From the NCBI RefSeq assembly GCF_937616625.2, contig NC_065574.1:10232501-10296500 (forward strand): a DNA stretch of 64,000 bases. The letters are read 5' to 3'. The DNA is from Mercurialis annua (lineage: Eukaryota; Streptophyta; Magnoliopsida; Malpighiales; Euphorbiaceae). Position numbers and translations under genes: made by a program. Numbering within the stretch: the first letter of the stretch is position 1; every line of letters starts with the position of its first letter. Below the pieces are notes generated by a model. It had not been told where the DNA came from. It made no database searches and was given only the letters and a program-made list of their open reading frames with translations. Below, one piece after another: positions 21,301 through 33,517 of the stretch.

Positions 21301-22826
21301 ATAAAGAGGCAATAAAACATGTTTGTTGGCAGGAAGCAATTCAAAAAGAGTTAAATGCTTTAGAACAGAATCAAACATGGTTTTTGACTGATTTACCATA
21401 TCAAAAAGAACCAATAGGATGTAAATGGGTTTTTAAAATTAAATACAATAGTGATGGAACAATTGAAAGACATAAAGCTAGATTAGTTGCTAAGGGGTAC
21501 ACACAGCAAAATGGGATAGATTATACAGATACTTTTTCACCTGTAGCTAAGATGACAACTATTAGAGTGTTACTAGCATTGGCAGCTGCAAATGGTTGGT
21601 TCTTGCAATAGCTGGATATTAACAATGCTTTCTTACATGGAGACCTCAATGAAGAAGTCTACATGCAAGTTCCACCAGGTTTGTTTTCTTCAAAACCAAA
21701 TCAAGTCTGTAAATTGACAAAATCTCTATATGGTCTGAAACAGGCAAGCAGACAGTGGAATGTGAAGTTGACTGAGGCATTGATTGCTCAAGGATTTACA
21801 CAAGCAATATCAGATACTTCTTTATTTACAAAGAAACAACAAGGATCATTTACAGCCCTGCTAGTTTATGTTGATGATGTAATACTAGCAGGAAATAACC
21901 AAAGTCAGATTCAAGAAGTTAAGGATTATCTAGATAAAACTTTCAAAATAAAAGATCTTGGTGTTTTGAAATTCTTCTTGGGGTTAGAAGTGGCTAGATC
22001 AAAGACTGGTATAAATCTGTGTCAACGAAAGTATGTTGTTGATTTACTTCAGGAGACTGGTTTTACTGGATCAAAACCTGCAGCAACTCCTATGACAGCA
22101 ATGACAAGATTGACAAAAGAAGATAATTCAGCTCCTCATCCAGACATAACTGAATATAGGAGACTAGTAGGCAAGCTGGTATATTTATGCAGTACTCGTC
22201 CAGATATAACATTTCCAGTACAACAGCTGTCACAGTTCCTAGACTGCCCAACAAAGAATCATTTTGCTGCAATATCAAGAGTGTTAAGATATCTCAAGAA
22301 GTCACCAGGGCAAGGAATTTTTTTTCCAGCAAAGAACACCTTGAAATTAAAAGCTTTTTCAAACTCTGATTGGGCCACCTGTTCTGAAACCAGAAAGTCA
22401 ATAACAGGTTACTGTATTTTTCTTGGAGAAGCTCTTATTTCCTGGAAGACAAAGAAACAAGTAACAGTTTCTAAATCCAGTTCAGAAGCAGAGTATAGAG
22501 CACTTGCAAATACAACATGTGAAGTTCAATGGATTGATTATTTATTGAAGAATTTACAAGTCACAAATGCTGTTCCTGCTCAGATTTATTGTGACAATCA
22601 GTCAGCATGTCACATAGCTCATAATCCAGTGTTTCATGAGCGTACGAAACACATAGACATAGATTGTCATGTGGTAAGGCAGAAAATTCAGTCAGGTTTA
22701 TTACATCTATTTCCTATTTCTGGATCTCAGCAACTAGCTGATTTTTTCACAAAACCTCTACCTCCTTCTGCATTCTTGGAAATTCTTAACAAGCTTGGAA
22801 TACATAGCATCTACATTCCAGCTTGA
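18345..22826 (+). pseudogene. copia gag-pol polyprotein, one in-frame stop
   Basis: A single frame of 1,494 codons broken only by TAG at 21609-21611. Domains in order: UBN2-type gag; zinc knuckle CTFCGISGHTVDIC; aspartic protease LWIIDSGATNHIV; GAG-pre-integrase WHYRFGHL; integrase core with DIWGP, IRTDNGQEF and the PEQNSVVERKH glutamate; reverse transcriptase from WVFKIKYNSDGTIERHKARL through YVDDVILAG; RNase H (SSEAEYRALANTTCEVQW, CDNQSACHIAHNP, RTKHIDIDCHVVR). The stop lies in the reverse transcriptase just before LDINNAFLHGDL, where the family usually has Gln, consistent with CAG to TAG. The RNase H stretch FSNSDWATC has Asn where related elements have the first Asp of an SDADW-type motif, so this active site may also be lost. 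All other motifs look intact. Confidence 0.93.
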
Positions 22827-22833
22827 GGGAGGG
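22825..22833 (+). other. Polypurine tract
   Basis: GAGGGAGGG immediately before the 3' LTR. It overlaps the gag-pol stop codon TGA. Confidence 0.85.
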
Positions 22834-23133
22834 TATTAGAGAATATCAGATTCAAGAAGTTAGAATTAAGTTAGTTATAAGAGTTTGTTATGTTTGTTAT
22901 AAAGTCTGTTAATTCATTAGATATTAAACGACTGTTTATAAAGTCGTTTTAGTTATTATAGCTGTTAAGTCATATAGGTTAATAGCTCAATGAATGAGTG
23001 ACAAGTGTCACATACATTCTCTATAAAGTGTAACAGATGCAACAATTATTTCTTAATGAGAATCAGCTCATTTTATTCCCTTCTATAATCATCTTCTTCA
23101 ATCTATAATCTCTCAAATTCTTCAATTCTTATA
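22834..23133 (+). repeat. 3' LTR of the copia element
   Basis: 300 bp, identical to the 5' LTR except for two adjacent bases. Confidence 0.93.
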
Positions 23134-23138
23134 GTTGT

Positions 23139-25238
23139 GGAAAAAGAGTGAAGTAAAATGATTGAAAAATATAATGCCGTAAAAATATATAGTATTTAAA
23201 AATAGGGCAATGCTAAATGGCCCGAAAAACTATGGACACAAAATGACCAGAATTTTGTTTAATTTGCTAATCAGCCCTTATTTCGCATTTCGAACAGGCA
23301 TAAATATAGCATCTATAGGATAACTTCCCTCTTGAAAGTTATTTGTTGGTTTTATACGTAAAGAGATCAAAATTCCAGGGTTTGGAAAATCGTACCCGGA
23401 TAGAGATGATAGTCTTCCTTTGATGTCTCCAAGCCGGCCATAATAGAATAGATAGAGTCTATTACAATAGAATCGCATCTCGCAGAATCAATCACGTTTA
23501 TTAGAAGTGGACAATAGAGTGGAAGCTGTAATTCATCCGTTTTATTAAGCGGCATTTTCTTGTTTTGGTGGAATTGATTGTCAATAAATGTGGGTTTTAA
23601 TGGATAACCACAAAAAAAAGCAATGCCATATATCCAAACTAATTAAGACTATACTTTAATAACTGTTAATGTCATTTGTTACTAGAAAATTAGCCTCTTT
23701 TTCTATTTTATTCCTTTTATTCGTTTTCTCTTATGATTAAACTATATATAATTTTATATGCATATAATAATTTTATAAATATCAATATTAAGATTAAAAT
23801 TATAAATCATAGCATGTTTTAGATATATATTAGTTTTATAATGTTCATTAATTTTAAAACTATAAAACATGTCATACTTTTTTATTTTAGTTAATACAAA
23901 AATCAGAAAAATAATATGCTTAAAAAAATGTTTGATTTTTATTTTATACAAAATGTAACCTTAGTTTGTTAGATAAATTATAGATAATTTTGAAAATCTA
24001 ACAATCATCAATGAACATTTAAAAATAACAATATATCTTATCAAAATTGAATATATTATTTTGAAGGGGCCATATACTAATATATTTAATAAAATAAATT
24101 TTCAAAAATTTCAAAAGCAATAAATAATAACACTATGTCATTATTGGTAATAAATAGAATACAAAATACATGTACATGTTAGGATAAAATAAATTAATAA
24201 TCAAATCAATAAGTGTTTAGAAATTAGAATTATATAGAAGTCGAGTCAAACTCTAATTAGACCAAGGTTGAACTCGACTCAAATTCCGTAGTGTTATACA
24301 AAGTTTTATCAAGATGGAACGATGTTTGAATTCTTTGACTTCGACTCAAGTTAAATAAAGCAAAAAATTATTAAAAATGTGATAGCCAATTTTTTCACTG
24401 TAAAATATAATATTTAATCGATATAACTCAAACGACATAAGCATTATGCAACAATTATGATATAATCTTATATTTATAAAAAATAATTTATTAAATGTAA
24501 TAGGTCTTTAAAATTTATAACTATAGATGATAGAATATTTGAAATTAGAGTACATATTTGAAATATATGAAAAAATATTTCAAATATGGATAGTAAAATT
24601 TTAAATATAATAAGAGTACGATTTAATATATTAATAATGAAGAAAAGAGTTTTCTAATAAAAGAGATGCGGTCAAAATAAAATTTTATTTGCAAATAAAG
24701 CCAAAAATAGATTTTACTTGCAAATCCATCCTTTCAATTCTTGGTTTGATAGTTCTAGTTCATTGTTCCGATTGATTTTAAAAATACAAAAAGTATTTCA
24801 AAAATTAAATTTAAAAAAATTAATTGAAATTTAAATACTTCAAAAAATATATGGAAATTAACACTTTTAAACTCTTTTGATCGTAAAACAAACGATAGAT
24901 TAATAATCTACGATAATTGATTAACGTCTTTTGTTTAAAAGTATTAATGAAAGAGTTCGAAATAATGTATATAAGGGAAAAGTGGGAGCTTGGAAACTTC
25001 AACAAAAATGGTGAAAATGAAATGAAGAATATGATGGCTTTATATATAAAGACTTGGCCAAAATTATAATTTTAACTTTATGGCAATTTCGTAAATAAAC
25101 TATTTCGGGCATAAACTGACTTTTTATCACCTTTCGATTTCAAATTCTCCGAATAACTTCCAATAATTTTTTATGAATATCAAACTCAAAATTGATACTT
25201 CGGGGCTTTTAAAATAATTATTTTAATTATTTTAGCGA
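23139..25238. other. AT-rich intergenic DNA
   Basis: No gene, RNA or bounded element recognised. Open frames here are short and of low complexity. Confidence 0.35.
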
Positions 25239-25352
25239 TTTTAAGCTTAACTTCTTTAAAAATCACTTTAAATATCCAAAAATTCATAAAATAAGTTTTA
25301 AGCTTAACTTCTTTAAAAATCACTTTAAATACCCAAAAATTCATAAAATAAT
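25239..25352. repeat. 57-bp tandem duplication
   Basis: Two copies of a unit starting TTTTAAGCTTAACTTC, with about two mismatches. Confidence 0.9.
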
Positions 25353-25807
25353 ATTTTAATCTTTCCATTTCCTTATTCACCTACCTAATAAAATCCAAAT
25401 AGGAAATTCAAATTAGGGATATGAGTCCAAATATGAATGCTTTTTTTGTTGTTCTAGAAGATCAGTCTTATAGAATCTCTTGGATCATCGGTATTGTAGT
25501 TGAATTCAGATTCTAAGTTATCGAATAAAATCTGTATTAGATCTTAGTATGCTTCAGAGTATCCACGGTTGTTAAATCCTGTGGGATTCGGTCATTGCTT
25601 CTTGAGCAATACTTGTATGGATTCTGTTCTAGGTTGATCTTGTCTTGCCTTATTATTTTTTGGCGATTCTTGAGGTTCACTTAAGCAGGTGAATCCCATT
25701 AGACTCGACTCATCATATTATTATGCAAAATTGAGTTTCCTTCATTAAGTATCATTATGATCTTTTTATAAGTTGCCATAAGTTTTGTAAAATATTAAAT
25801 TAAAAGC

Positions 25808-26104
25808 GTAAAAAATTATGAACTTTAACATGTTTTGTAAATTTTATACGAATTTTTAATTTTAGCAAATTAAAACACCAGCTTTTGATCTTTTTTTTTA
25901 ATTTTAACACCGAATAATTTTCTACCAGGTAAACGCTGATATAGACCCCGAAACAATGGTTATTCCGATGTGCACATTAGTATTTTTCTAACGGAAAATT
26001 GTTCAAAATCTAAAATTGCAAAAACCTAATAGTTCAGATTTAATTTGTCAAAATTAAAAGTTCATAATAAATTTACAATACACGCTAAAGTTCATAATTT
26101 TTTA
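25808..26104. repeat. Foldback element with about 100-bp inverted repeats
   Basis: GTAAAAAATTATGAACTTTA at the left is repeated inverted at the right end, and similarity continues inward (TTTGTAAATTTTA, TTTTAATTTT-GCAAATT). AAAATATT stretches lie a few bases outside each end and could be a 9-bp duplication with one mismatch. Probably another Mutator-type MITE. Confidence 0.6.
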
Positions 26105-27001
26105 CACCAGTAGACCTAAAATATTTAAATATCCTCAAAACCTAAAATTAAAAATATTATAAAATTTAACCCCGAATACAAATTGGTTAAATATGAGATT
26201 ATCATATGAAAAAAAAAACTTTATGTTGAATATTGAATCAAATTCACCCTCTTTAAAGTTTAAATTCATTCTTAATTTTTTTTACTTTAAGTAGATTGAA
26301 AAATTTAAGCTGTATAAAATTAGACAATTTAATATAAAATTAGTATTATTTTTATAAATATTTTTAAGGTGATCGTGAGTATAATTTAATCATTTAAGTT
26401 AGGAAAGAAAGATCGATGTAGTCGTATTAAATTGTATATATGAGACGATTTTCTCCAAGTTTTATAAAATAATTTTTTATTTTTTATTGACTTTATATTG
26501 AAGAAGTGTTAAAGAGAATTAAAATATTATTTAAAAAATTTGATATGTACTATTTTTTATATTAATTGTTTTAAATTGAATTTATATGTGCCCTAAAAAT
26601 CTAATACTCAACACTTCAGATTTCTCTACTTATTAATATGGACTTCTTTAAATATTTTTATAACAATAAATTATGTGGATAATAAAGAAATTAAATCAGC
26701 AATTTAATTATTTCTATAGATATAGTTTGGCCATTTTAATAATAAGTGTATTTAATACTAGTACTAATAAGAGTAATAATTAGTGGCATTGAAAGTTGGG
26801 AAAAAGATAGTTTTCTTTTTTTTTGCAGAGATGCCCTCAATGGGTTTAATTTCAAAAATATCATTCTGGCCAAATTGTGTCTAAAATATTCGGGCCAAAT
26901 AGATTTTCCCTTAAAAATAATCAATAATGGGTGCTAAGGAGACTGCCCATCCTATTCTCTTAGTTTTGCTCTTGATTATATTAATAGTTTCTTTTGGGTA
27001 A
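26105..27001. other. AT-rich intergenic DNA
   Basis: No gene or bounded repeat recognised. Confidence 0.3.
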
Positions 27002-27010
27002 TTTTTATGA

Positions 27011-30000
27011 GAGAAAACTATACCATATAACCCAAAAATTCAAAAGTTTATGTTAGTGACCCAGCTTTTTAATTTTTGCAGAAATCTCTTAATTTTTAAA
27101 ATCTATTTCTACAGTATACCTCAATATAATCGTTGTCCTAATTTACCCCTCACTTGTGAGTTAGAAATGGCTGTCATGTGTGTCTACAGGTGCTGCTTAC
27201 ATGGTCCCGTCAACCAAAACTCAAGGGACTATGTTCTAGTTTACGGTTACCCGACCGACGGTGGCCAATGGTATCAACGACGGCATCAACGGCGGCGCTG
27301 GTCAGACTGTCAAATCGGAGAGAAAGATCTATTTCAATGATAGAGGTTCTCACTGTATAAATCATTTCAATCTCTGCTTCTTCTTTCTTTATTAATCCTA
27401 TCGTTCTTTACTTCTAATAGGCCATAGGTACTACGGTTTCTTAATTACAGTTTCTTGAGCATCAAATTTAATTTCAAATGATTGTGGTGGGTGTCATTTG
27501 AGGTGGCGTTTTAAATTAGATTAACGTCAAATTTTGAGGTTATGAAATTCCGGCGAGAAGATGGCAGCGGTGGTGATGAGAGGATGGACGAGAGTAGGTT
27601 TGACAGTAGAAACCAGCACTCTCGTTGAAAATTATACGATCGATGGTGACTAGTAAGATGGCGATATTTTAATTAGAGTTTGAAGAGTAAGAATAGGAAA
27701 GAAGTGGAGTTCAGATTGGGTTAGAGTTCAGGTGCTTTGTGGTGGTGGTTCATTAGTGAAAATAGCCATTTTTGGTTGTGGTGGTTGTTTGTTCTCTTTA
27801 ATTAAACTGAATGTTATTGTAGTAATTGATGATAATACAATTCTAATTGTGCTATTTGTTTTATATTAATTTTGTGTTATAGTTATAGATTTAGCCGAAG
27901 TTAGAGTCTACAGTTTAGAGCCAAATTTGTTCTTAGTATTGGAAGAGTACACAGATTTTTATGTTTATGAAAGGATCGAGACATATTCTAAATATGAACA
28001 TCTGAAAATTTAGACTTTCTGTTGTTCTATAAATATAAAATGAATGGAATCATGTTTTACATGATAGTTATGCAGAGAAATTGTTATTTTCAAAACTCCT
28101 TTAAAATTTTAATTGACATAAACTGAACTACCTTAATTCAGTTTTTAATAAAATTTATCGTATTGCTCTTTGCAATCTTAACTGGAATTTTATATGGAGA
28201 GAATTTTGAGATTTTGCGTAATAGAATATATTTTTAAGTGAAATGTATTTGATACTCTATAAAATCAAGTCAACCTGATGTGAACCTATATAAGCTGAAT
28301 TACCTTAACTCGGTTTTTAATAAAATTTGTCTTACTGCCCATTACAATCTTAACTGACATTTTATGTAGAGAGAATTTTGAGATTTGGTGATATACAAAT
28401 TGCATATCTCTTTTAACTAAAATGTATTTGACAATCTATAAAACAAAAAATCAACCTAATGTGAACCTAATGTGAACCTATATAAATATGAAATGAATGG
28501 AATCGTGTTTTACACAATAGATATGCAGAGGAATTGTTAATTTTCAAAACTCCTTTAGAATCTTAACTGACATAAACTGAACTAACTTAATACAGTTTTT
28601 AATAAATTTTGTCTTACTTCTCTTTACAATCTTAACTGAATTTTATATAGAGAGAATTTTGAGATTTAGTTTAATATACAAATTGGATATCTATTAACTA
28701 AAATGTATTTGACAGTCTATAAAACCTAAAATCAACCTGATGTGAACCGAATATGAAATTATACCAACTGGACTACCTTAATTCAATTTTTAATAAATTT
28801 TATCTTACTACTCTTTACGATCTCAAATACATTTTATATAAAGAGAATTTTTAGATTTAGTATAATATACAAATTGAATATCTCTTTTAAGTGAAATACA
28901 TTCGACAATTTATAAAACCGTAAATCAACCTGATGTGAACCTTATATGAACCTATATCAACTGAACTACCTTAATTCAATTTTTAATAAAAATTATCTTA
29001 CTGCTCTTTACAACCTTATATACGTTTTATATAGAGACAATTTTTGAAATTTAGTGTAATATACAAATTGAATATCGCTTTTAAGTGAAATGCATTCGAC
29101 AGTCTATAAAACCGTAAATCAACCTGATGTGAACTTGTATCAACTGAACTACATTAATTCAATTTTTAATAAAATTTGTCTTGCTGCTCTTTACAATTTT
29201 AACTGACATTTTATATCGAGAGAATTTTGAGATTTAGTTTAATATACAAATTGAATATCTCTTTTTAAATGAAATGTATTTGACAGTCTATAAAACCGAA
29301 AATCGACTTGATGTGAACCTGATGTGAACTTATATCAACTGAACTACATTAAATAAGTTTTTAATAAAATTTATTTTACTGCTCTTTATAATCAAAATTA
29401 ATCTGTCAGAATTGGTCGGTTCTAGATCAAATGCTCAGCAAACGCCAAAATAAACGCACCACAAAAAAACCCTTTATGATACTCATTTTAATTGTCTAAT
29501 TTATCACAATTAAATTAATTATGAGAGAATCATTTGGCAAAAGAAAAATGAGAAAATCAATGAAAATTATAGAAATCTGCAATATCATATGATATTTCCT
29601 ATAGCTGGAATTATTCTTTAAGCTTTCTTTTCATATACCTGTAGAAAAACTCACACTATAGAATATAGATAACAAAAATGCAATGAACTAGTAAAATTTT
29701 AGCCAATAAGTATAACAATTGAACTGTTATTAGTCTTTGCATAAAAAAAGTTGGTATTGCCCAACACAAGCAAACAAGAAAGCCAAATATTCCTCGTATA
29801 CACATTTCAACAAACACATAACATGCAATTTAAGATTCAATAAACCCAGCCATTGATTTGTTATTTTTTTTTTATCTTATAAACCAACCAAATGCACATA
29901 GCCTAAAAAGATAAATCCTAAATCTAGAGATGTAAATCGGAAACTCTAATTTTTCACAATCTGCAGCTTCAAATTTTATCTTCAATCCTTGCTATTAACG

Positions 30001-30538
30001 ATTCGAACTCAGCTTCGGACTACAGTATGGCAGTAGGATTAGCCATTACAACAAAATAGAGCAATACAATGGAAGAATTACATCATCGGTGAAAGAAGCA
30101 ACAGATCAAACAAATGGTGATTTTTTTTCCATTTGAATGACTAGTATATATATAAAGAATAAATTGCATATATCAATTGAAGTTGTATTTCCGATTCTCT
30201 TTATCTCTCTCCGGCCATGGATCTTTATCTCTCCAGCGGTAGGTGACCAACGCGCCGCCGGTCCGACCACCGTGGTCCGACTATTATAATAGCGCTGGAG
30301 TTATCTTCAGTTTTTCTTTTATGTTTTAGTTAAGAAGAAGTATAAATATTCTCTTTGTTTTACACGGTTTCATGTCAGGGGTTATAATTGTCCTATTTGT
30401 TATATTTTTTAGTTTATTTTGGGTTATGAGAGAATTGTGCAAACTTTTCTATTTTATTGAGAGATTACTGCAAAAACCAAAAACCTGAGGTACAAACATT
30501 AGATAGGACCACTTTTGGGGGATTTGTGTAGATTACCC
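27011..30538. mobile_element. Large non-autonomous Mutator-like element A
   Basis: 3528 bp, flanked by TTTTTATGA (27002-27010 and 30539-30547), a 9-bp duplication. The left end starts GAGAAAACTATACC and the right end finishes GTAGATTACCC. Subterminal parts are inversely related (for example TTTTTGCAGAAATCTCT near 27076 and its inverse near 30461). Inside are short GC-rich parts near both ends (27240-27310 and 30205-30295) and a satellite-like array. No transposase is encoded. Its ends and array match those of the element at 36226-40062, which lies in the opposite orientation. Confidence 0.8.
28110..29400. repeat. Tandem array, about 190-bp unit, inside element A
   Basis: CAACCTGATGTGAAC-like landmarks recur at about 28269, 28452, 28732, 28924, 29119 and 29303. 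Each is followed by an ACTGAACTACCTTAATTCA-like block and a TATATAGAGAGAATTTTGAG-like block. One unit is longer by about 90 bp. Units differ at about 10 percent or more, so the array is not new. Confidence 0.85.
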
Positions 30539-30547
30539 TTTTTATGA

Positions 30548-31480
30548 CTGTCCGAATTATTCACTCTTTCCAAAAAATTTCTAAACTATAATTTCTATCC
30601 TAATTATTCATAAAATAACTTTTTTATAAATCAACTGCCCCTGCATTAGTCCAGAACTGTTTTCATCAACTTTATTAACGCGACGTGCCATCTGAAGTCT
30701 TATATAAATACCGATTTTTTTTTATTTTGTCATGAATTACCGCTTCATAAAAAATTAATGGAAACGATTGCGTATATAGGGCTTTATTTACCACGCCACA
30801 TTGATAAAATTGACGAAACCGGCGTATAAATAACAACATAAGCAATCAAATTATTAAATAAAAATTCAGAAATAATTGAGATACGGCTTAAAGTTTAGAG
30901 ATAAAACAGAGATAAAATATTCCAAAGACTATCACTGAAAATTAACAGTATTTCTTGAAGCTTCAATCCTAAAATTACCATACAGCACTCAATAGCTGGG
31001 CGACAAGGCATTAAATTAGTTTGTTATTCTTGTCATATTGTTGTTCGCTATTCTTATTGCTTGTTACTACCAACTTTTGTCATAACAATAAGTTCGTTGC
31101 CCACATTAGTTGATGAAACTGTTGTTTGTTTTCAAGTTAAAATCAAGTAATGAGATGACATTAACCCAGCAGTTGAGGTCTTCAAGAGCTTACTTTAGTA
31201 CAAATCTGTGGGCTCCTTATCACATGTAAGAGCTACCTTAAACGACATGGATGGATATGTGCAGGGTTTAAACTGTATCAGCAAATTTGACTTAATAGGA
31301 CTTGCCTTTGTAATCATGTGCTCATATTAGCTTAGGAAAGGGATAAAGAGTTAAAAGCTTTTGGCGTGCACCAACTGATTCTAGTACTATCGAATTAAGA
31401 TTCTTTAGTGTTAGTGGCTTTCCCTTTAACTTTAAGTTCTTTGTCTTGGAATCACGTTAATTATAGTCCAACTTCAAAAC
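30548..31480. other. Intergenic DNA
   Basis: No gene recognised. Confidence 0.3.
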
Positions 31481-31481
31481 G

Positions 31482-31640
31482 AAGATAAGTTGGTAAGACA
31501 CTTTTCTGGTTTAAATGAGATTGCGTGTTCGAACCGTATTCATGATATATGCAGCCGTTTAAAATTTGGGATCAGAGTTTTGTCTTTCGTAAGAGATTTA
31601 TCCGGCTCGAGCGAGAATTAGTCTGAATATAAAGGATTTA
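31482..31640 (+). repeat. SINE-like sequence with pol III boxes
   Basis: GATAAGTTGGTAAGACAC resembles an A box and GCGTGTTCGAACCG, about 30 bp later, a B box. The body continues to CCGGCTCGAGCGAGAATTAG. No clear target duplication or tail seen. Confidence 0.5.
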
Positions 31641-32156
31641 AATGCCGTTTCATAATTAAAATGAACGCGTTCATGATAGCTCATGGTCAAACTATTTTTA
31701 ATTGTTGTCCACCTTGTCTTTTTAATATATGGTACTACTATTACTACATGTGGGTTGCTCTAGTTCATGGGGCAAATGTTTGAGGTGGAAGTTCATTTTG
31801 GGTTATTTAGACCCATTAGTGTAAAATCATAAATTTCCATATTCAAATTAATTTTTTGATTAATTGAAAATTTAACGGACTGTAAGCTATTAAAAACATA
31901 CCCTTACCTTTATCATAAAGATGACGAATTTTCACAAACATAGATGAACATAATTATGAAGGTTCGATTTTTTTTAATTCTCATAAATTAATACAAAAAT
32001 CTAAATTAGATTTGCTCTCTAATTGGCTGATAAAATGATCCTATAATTGAAATAATTAGTAGTTTAATCAATTTTACGTTCATTTTAATTCATTTTCATA
32101 TATGATTTCTTTCATATGGGATTCATTAAATTATGATTATCCACACATTATGGTCA
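31641..32156. other. Intergenic DNA
   Basis: No gene recognised. Confidence 0.3.
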
Positions 32157-32415
32157 GAGGCGGAGCCAGGGCATATGCCCTAGAGAGGTCTCTGGCCTCT
32201 TAATCTTTTTTTCTTTCTTTCAAATTCACTGTTTCATTTTCTTAAATAATTAATTCTTAAAATTTCTATATTTATATACTTGGCCTAATTTCTTTTCTTC
32301 AAAAAATCCCTCCAATTTTTTCATAAAAAAAATAGTGTTATAAAATTTTAAATTTTGTATAGTTAGCCCTTCTTAATTTCTAATTGTGGCTTTTTAAAAT
32401 GAGAACTTTAATTAC
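32157..32415. repeat. Partial hAT-MITE-like sequence
   Basis: Begins AGAGGCGGAGCCAGGGCAT with an inner palindrome GGCATATGCC. The matching opposite end is missing, apparently because another MITE lies directly beside it. Confidence 0.4.
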
Positions 32416-32423
32416 ATGACAGA

Positions 32424-32593
32424 CAGGCATATAGCCTGAAGGGGTATCCGGCCCCGTAATTTTTTTTCTTACAAAAATACCCTTCAATTTTTTTATTTTT
32501 TTTAAAAAATATAGCTATTTTTATATGTTCGCACCTTCAAAAAAAATTATATAATTACGTCCCCCCATTTTACATAAGCTAGTTCCGCCCCTG
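32424..32593. mobile_element. hAT MITE, second copy, 8-bp TSD
   Basis: The minus strand reads CAGGGGCGGAACTAGCTT and follows the 16224-16406 element through its length. ATGACAGA flanks both sides (32416-32423 and 32594-32601). Confidence 0.85.
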
Positions 32594-32601
32594 ATGACAG
32601 A

Positions 32602-33198
32602 GTATGATTTGCCTGTGGACCTTATATGTACATATAGTGGAACCGCAAGAAATGACTCGTTTGAACTAAAATCAGCACACAGTTGTTATGACGAGTCAGG
32701 TGGGGCATTGTATGCAAGAATTTATACATAAATTGACGTGCTCCAGTACATGAATTCTATCTTCCCTACAGTGTAGAGATAAGTTTTGCTTCGTCCCAAA
32801 ATAGTGGACGATAAAGCAGACACTGACGAAAATAATGGAGTTTGTTTTATGAATTCATTGACTTCTGATTTAATTTCACTGTTTTTACTTTTATTAAAAT
32901 GTTTGTTCACATCTTCTTCTAGCAGAAAGTTATTTCCTATTAATCTTAATTATAGTTTAAGAACGACTTAGAAAACCATAATTTAATTATCCCCTAAAGT
33001 TGTATATAAGTGGTGGTCAATCAATCTAAAAATTTACTATAAGATGTGATTAGTTCGTTAATTTACAAATTATGGTCAATTAGTTTTAATTTTACATATC
33101 AACATGTACTGCAAGTTCATTCATGATCTAATAGAACAAATCGATGCTAATTATCAATAATGAATAAGTTTATAAAATAATTGAGTTAAAAAAATAAT
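32602..33198. other. Intergenic DNA
   Basis: No gene recognised; the open frames on both strands near 32722-32971 have no recognisable features. Confidence 0.3.
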
Positions 33199-33209
33199 TT
33201 TTAAATTAA

Positions 33210-33506
33210 GGCTTAAATGCACCAAAAATCATCAATTTTCGCGTGTTTTTAGTATTTAATATTATTTTTAAATTTTGGCATTAGCATGAACTTTCAAAAT
33301 TTTGCAATTAAGATGTTTTGGATGTGAAACGGCACCATTTTCGATTCAAAACAGCGCCGTTCGAATGTAAAACAACACCATTTTTAGGAACCGCAACCGT
33401 GGTCTTAATTGCAAAAATTGAAAGTTCGTGTTAAATATTTTAAAATTAAAAGATCATGTTAAATACAAAAAACACGCGAGATTTGGTGATTTTTAGTGCA
33501 TTTAGA
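33210..33506. mobile_element. Mutator-type MITE, 297 bp, 11-bp TSD
   Basis: The ends are inverted (CTTAAATGCACCAAAAATCA at left; the inverse of CTAAATGCACTAAAAATCA at right) and similarity extends 80 bp inward. TTTTAAATTAA flanks both sides (33199-33209 and 33507-33517). The centre contains three ACGGCACCATTTT-like repeats. Confidence 0.8.
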
Positions 33507-33517
33507 TTTTAAATTAA

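Larger units (their letters stand above)
17735..23133 (+). mobile_element. Ty1/copia retrotransposon, full length, young
   Basis: 5399 bp, flanked by the 5-bp duplication GTTGT (17730-17734 and 23134-23138). Contains two 300-bp LTRs, a primer-binding site for initiator Met tRNA, a leader with tandem repeats, one gag-pol frame with a single stop, and a polypurine tract. The LTRs differ at two adjacent positions only (CGGTTA versus CAATTA), so insertion is recent. Both LTRs start TA and end TA instead of TG...CA. Confidence 0.95.

Noticed and set aside
21600..21620. Programmed readthrough of the copia TAG
   Set aside because: CAA-TAG resembles the start of the known CAA-TAG-CARYYA context, but the next bases CTGGAT do not fit; a simple C-to-T mutation is more likely.
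27050..27360. Overlapping plus-strand frames of 96 and 60 codons
   Set aside because: They fall in the subterminal GC-richer part of Mutator element A and have no recognisable features.
28110..29400. CRISPR-like array
   Set aside because: Repeats are long, contiguous and diverged with no spacers; this is a tandem satellite in a plant transposon.
29940..30060. SINE-like sequence on the minus strand (GAGTTCGAATCG box)
   Set aside because: Only a B-box-like match is clear; the A-box region is weak and it lies within Mutator element A, so I left it out.
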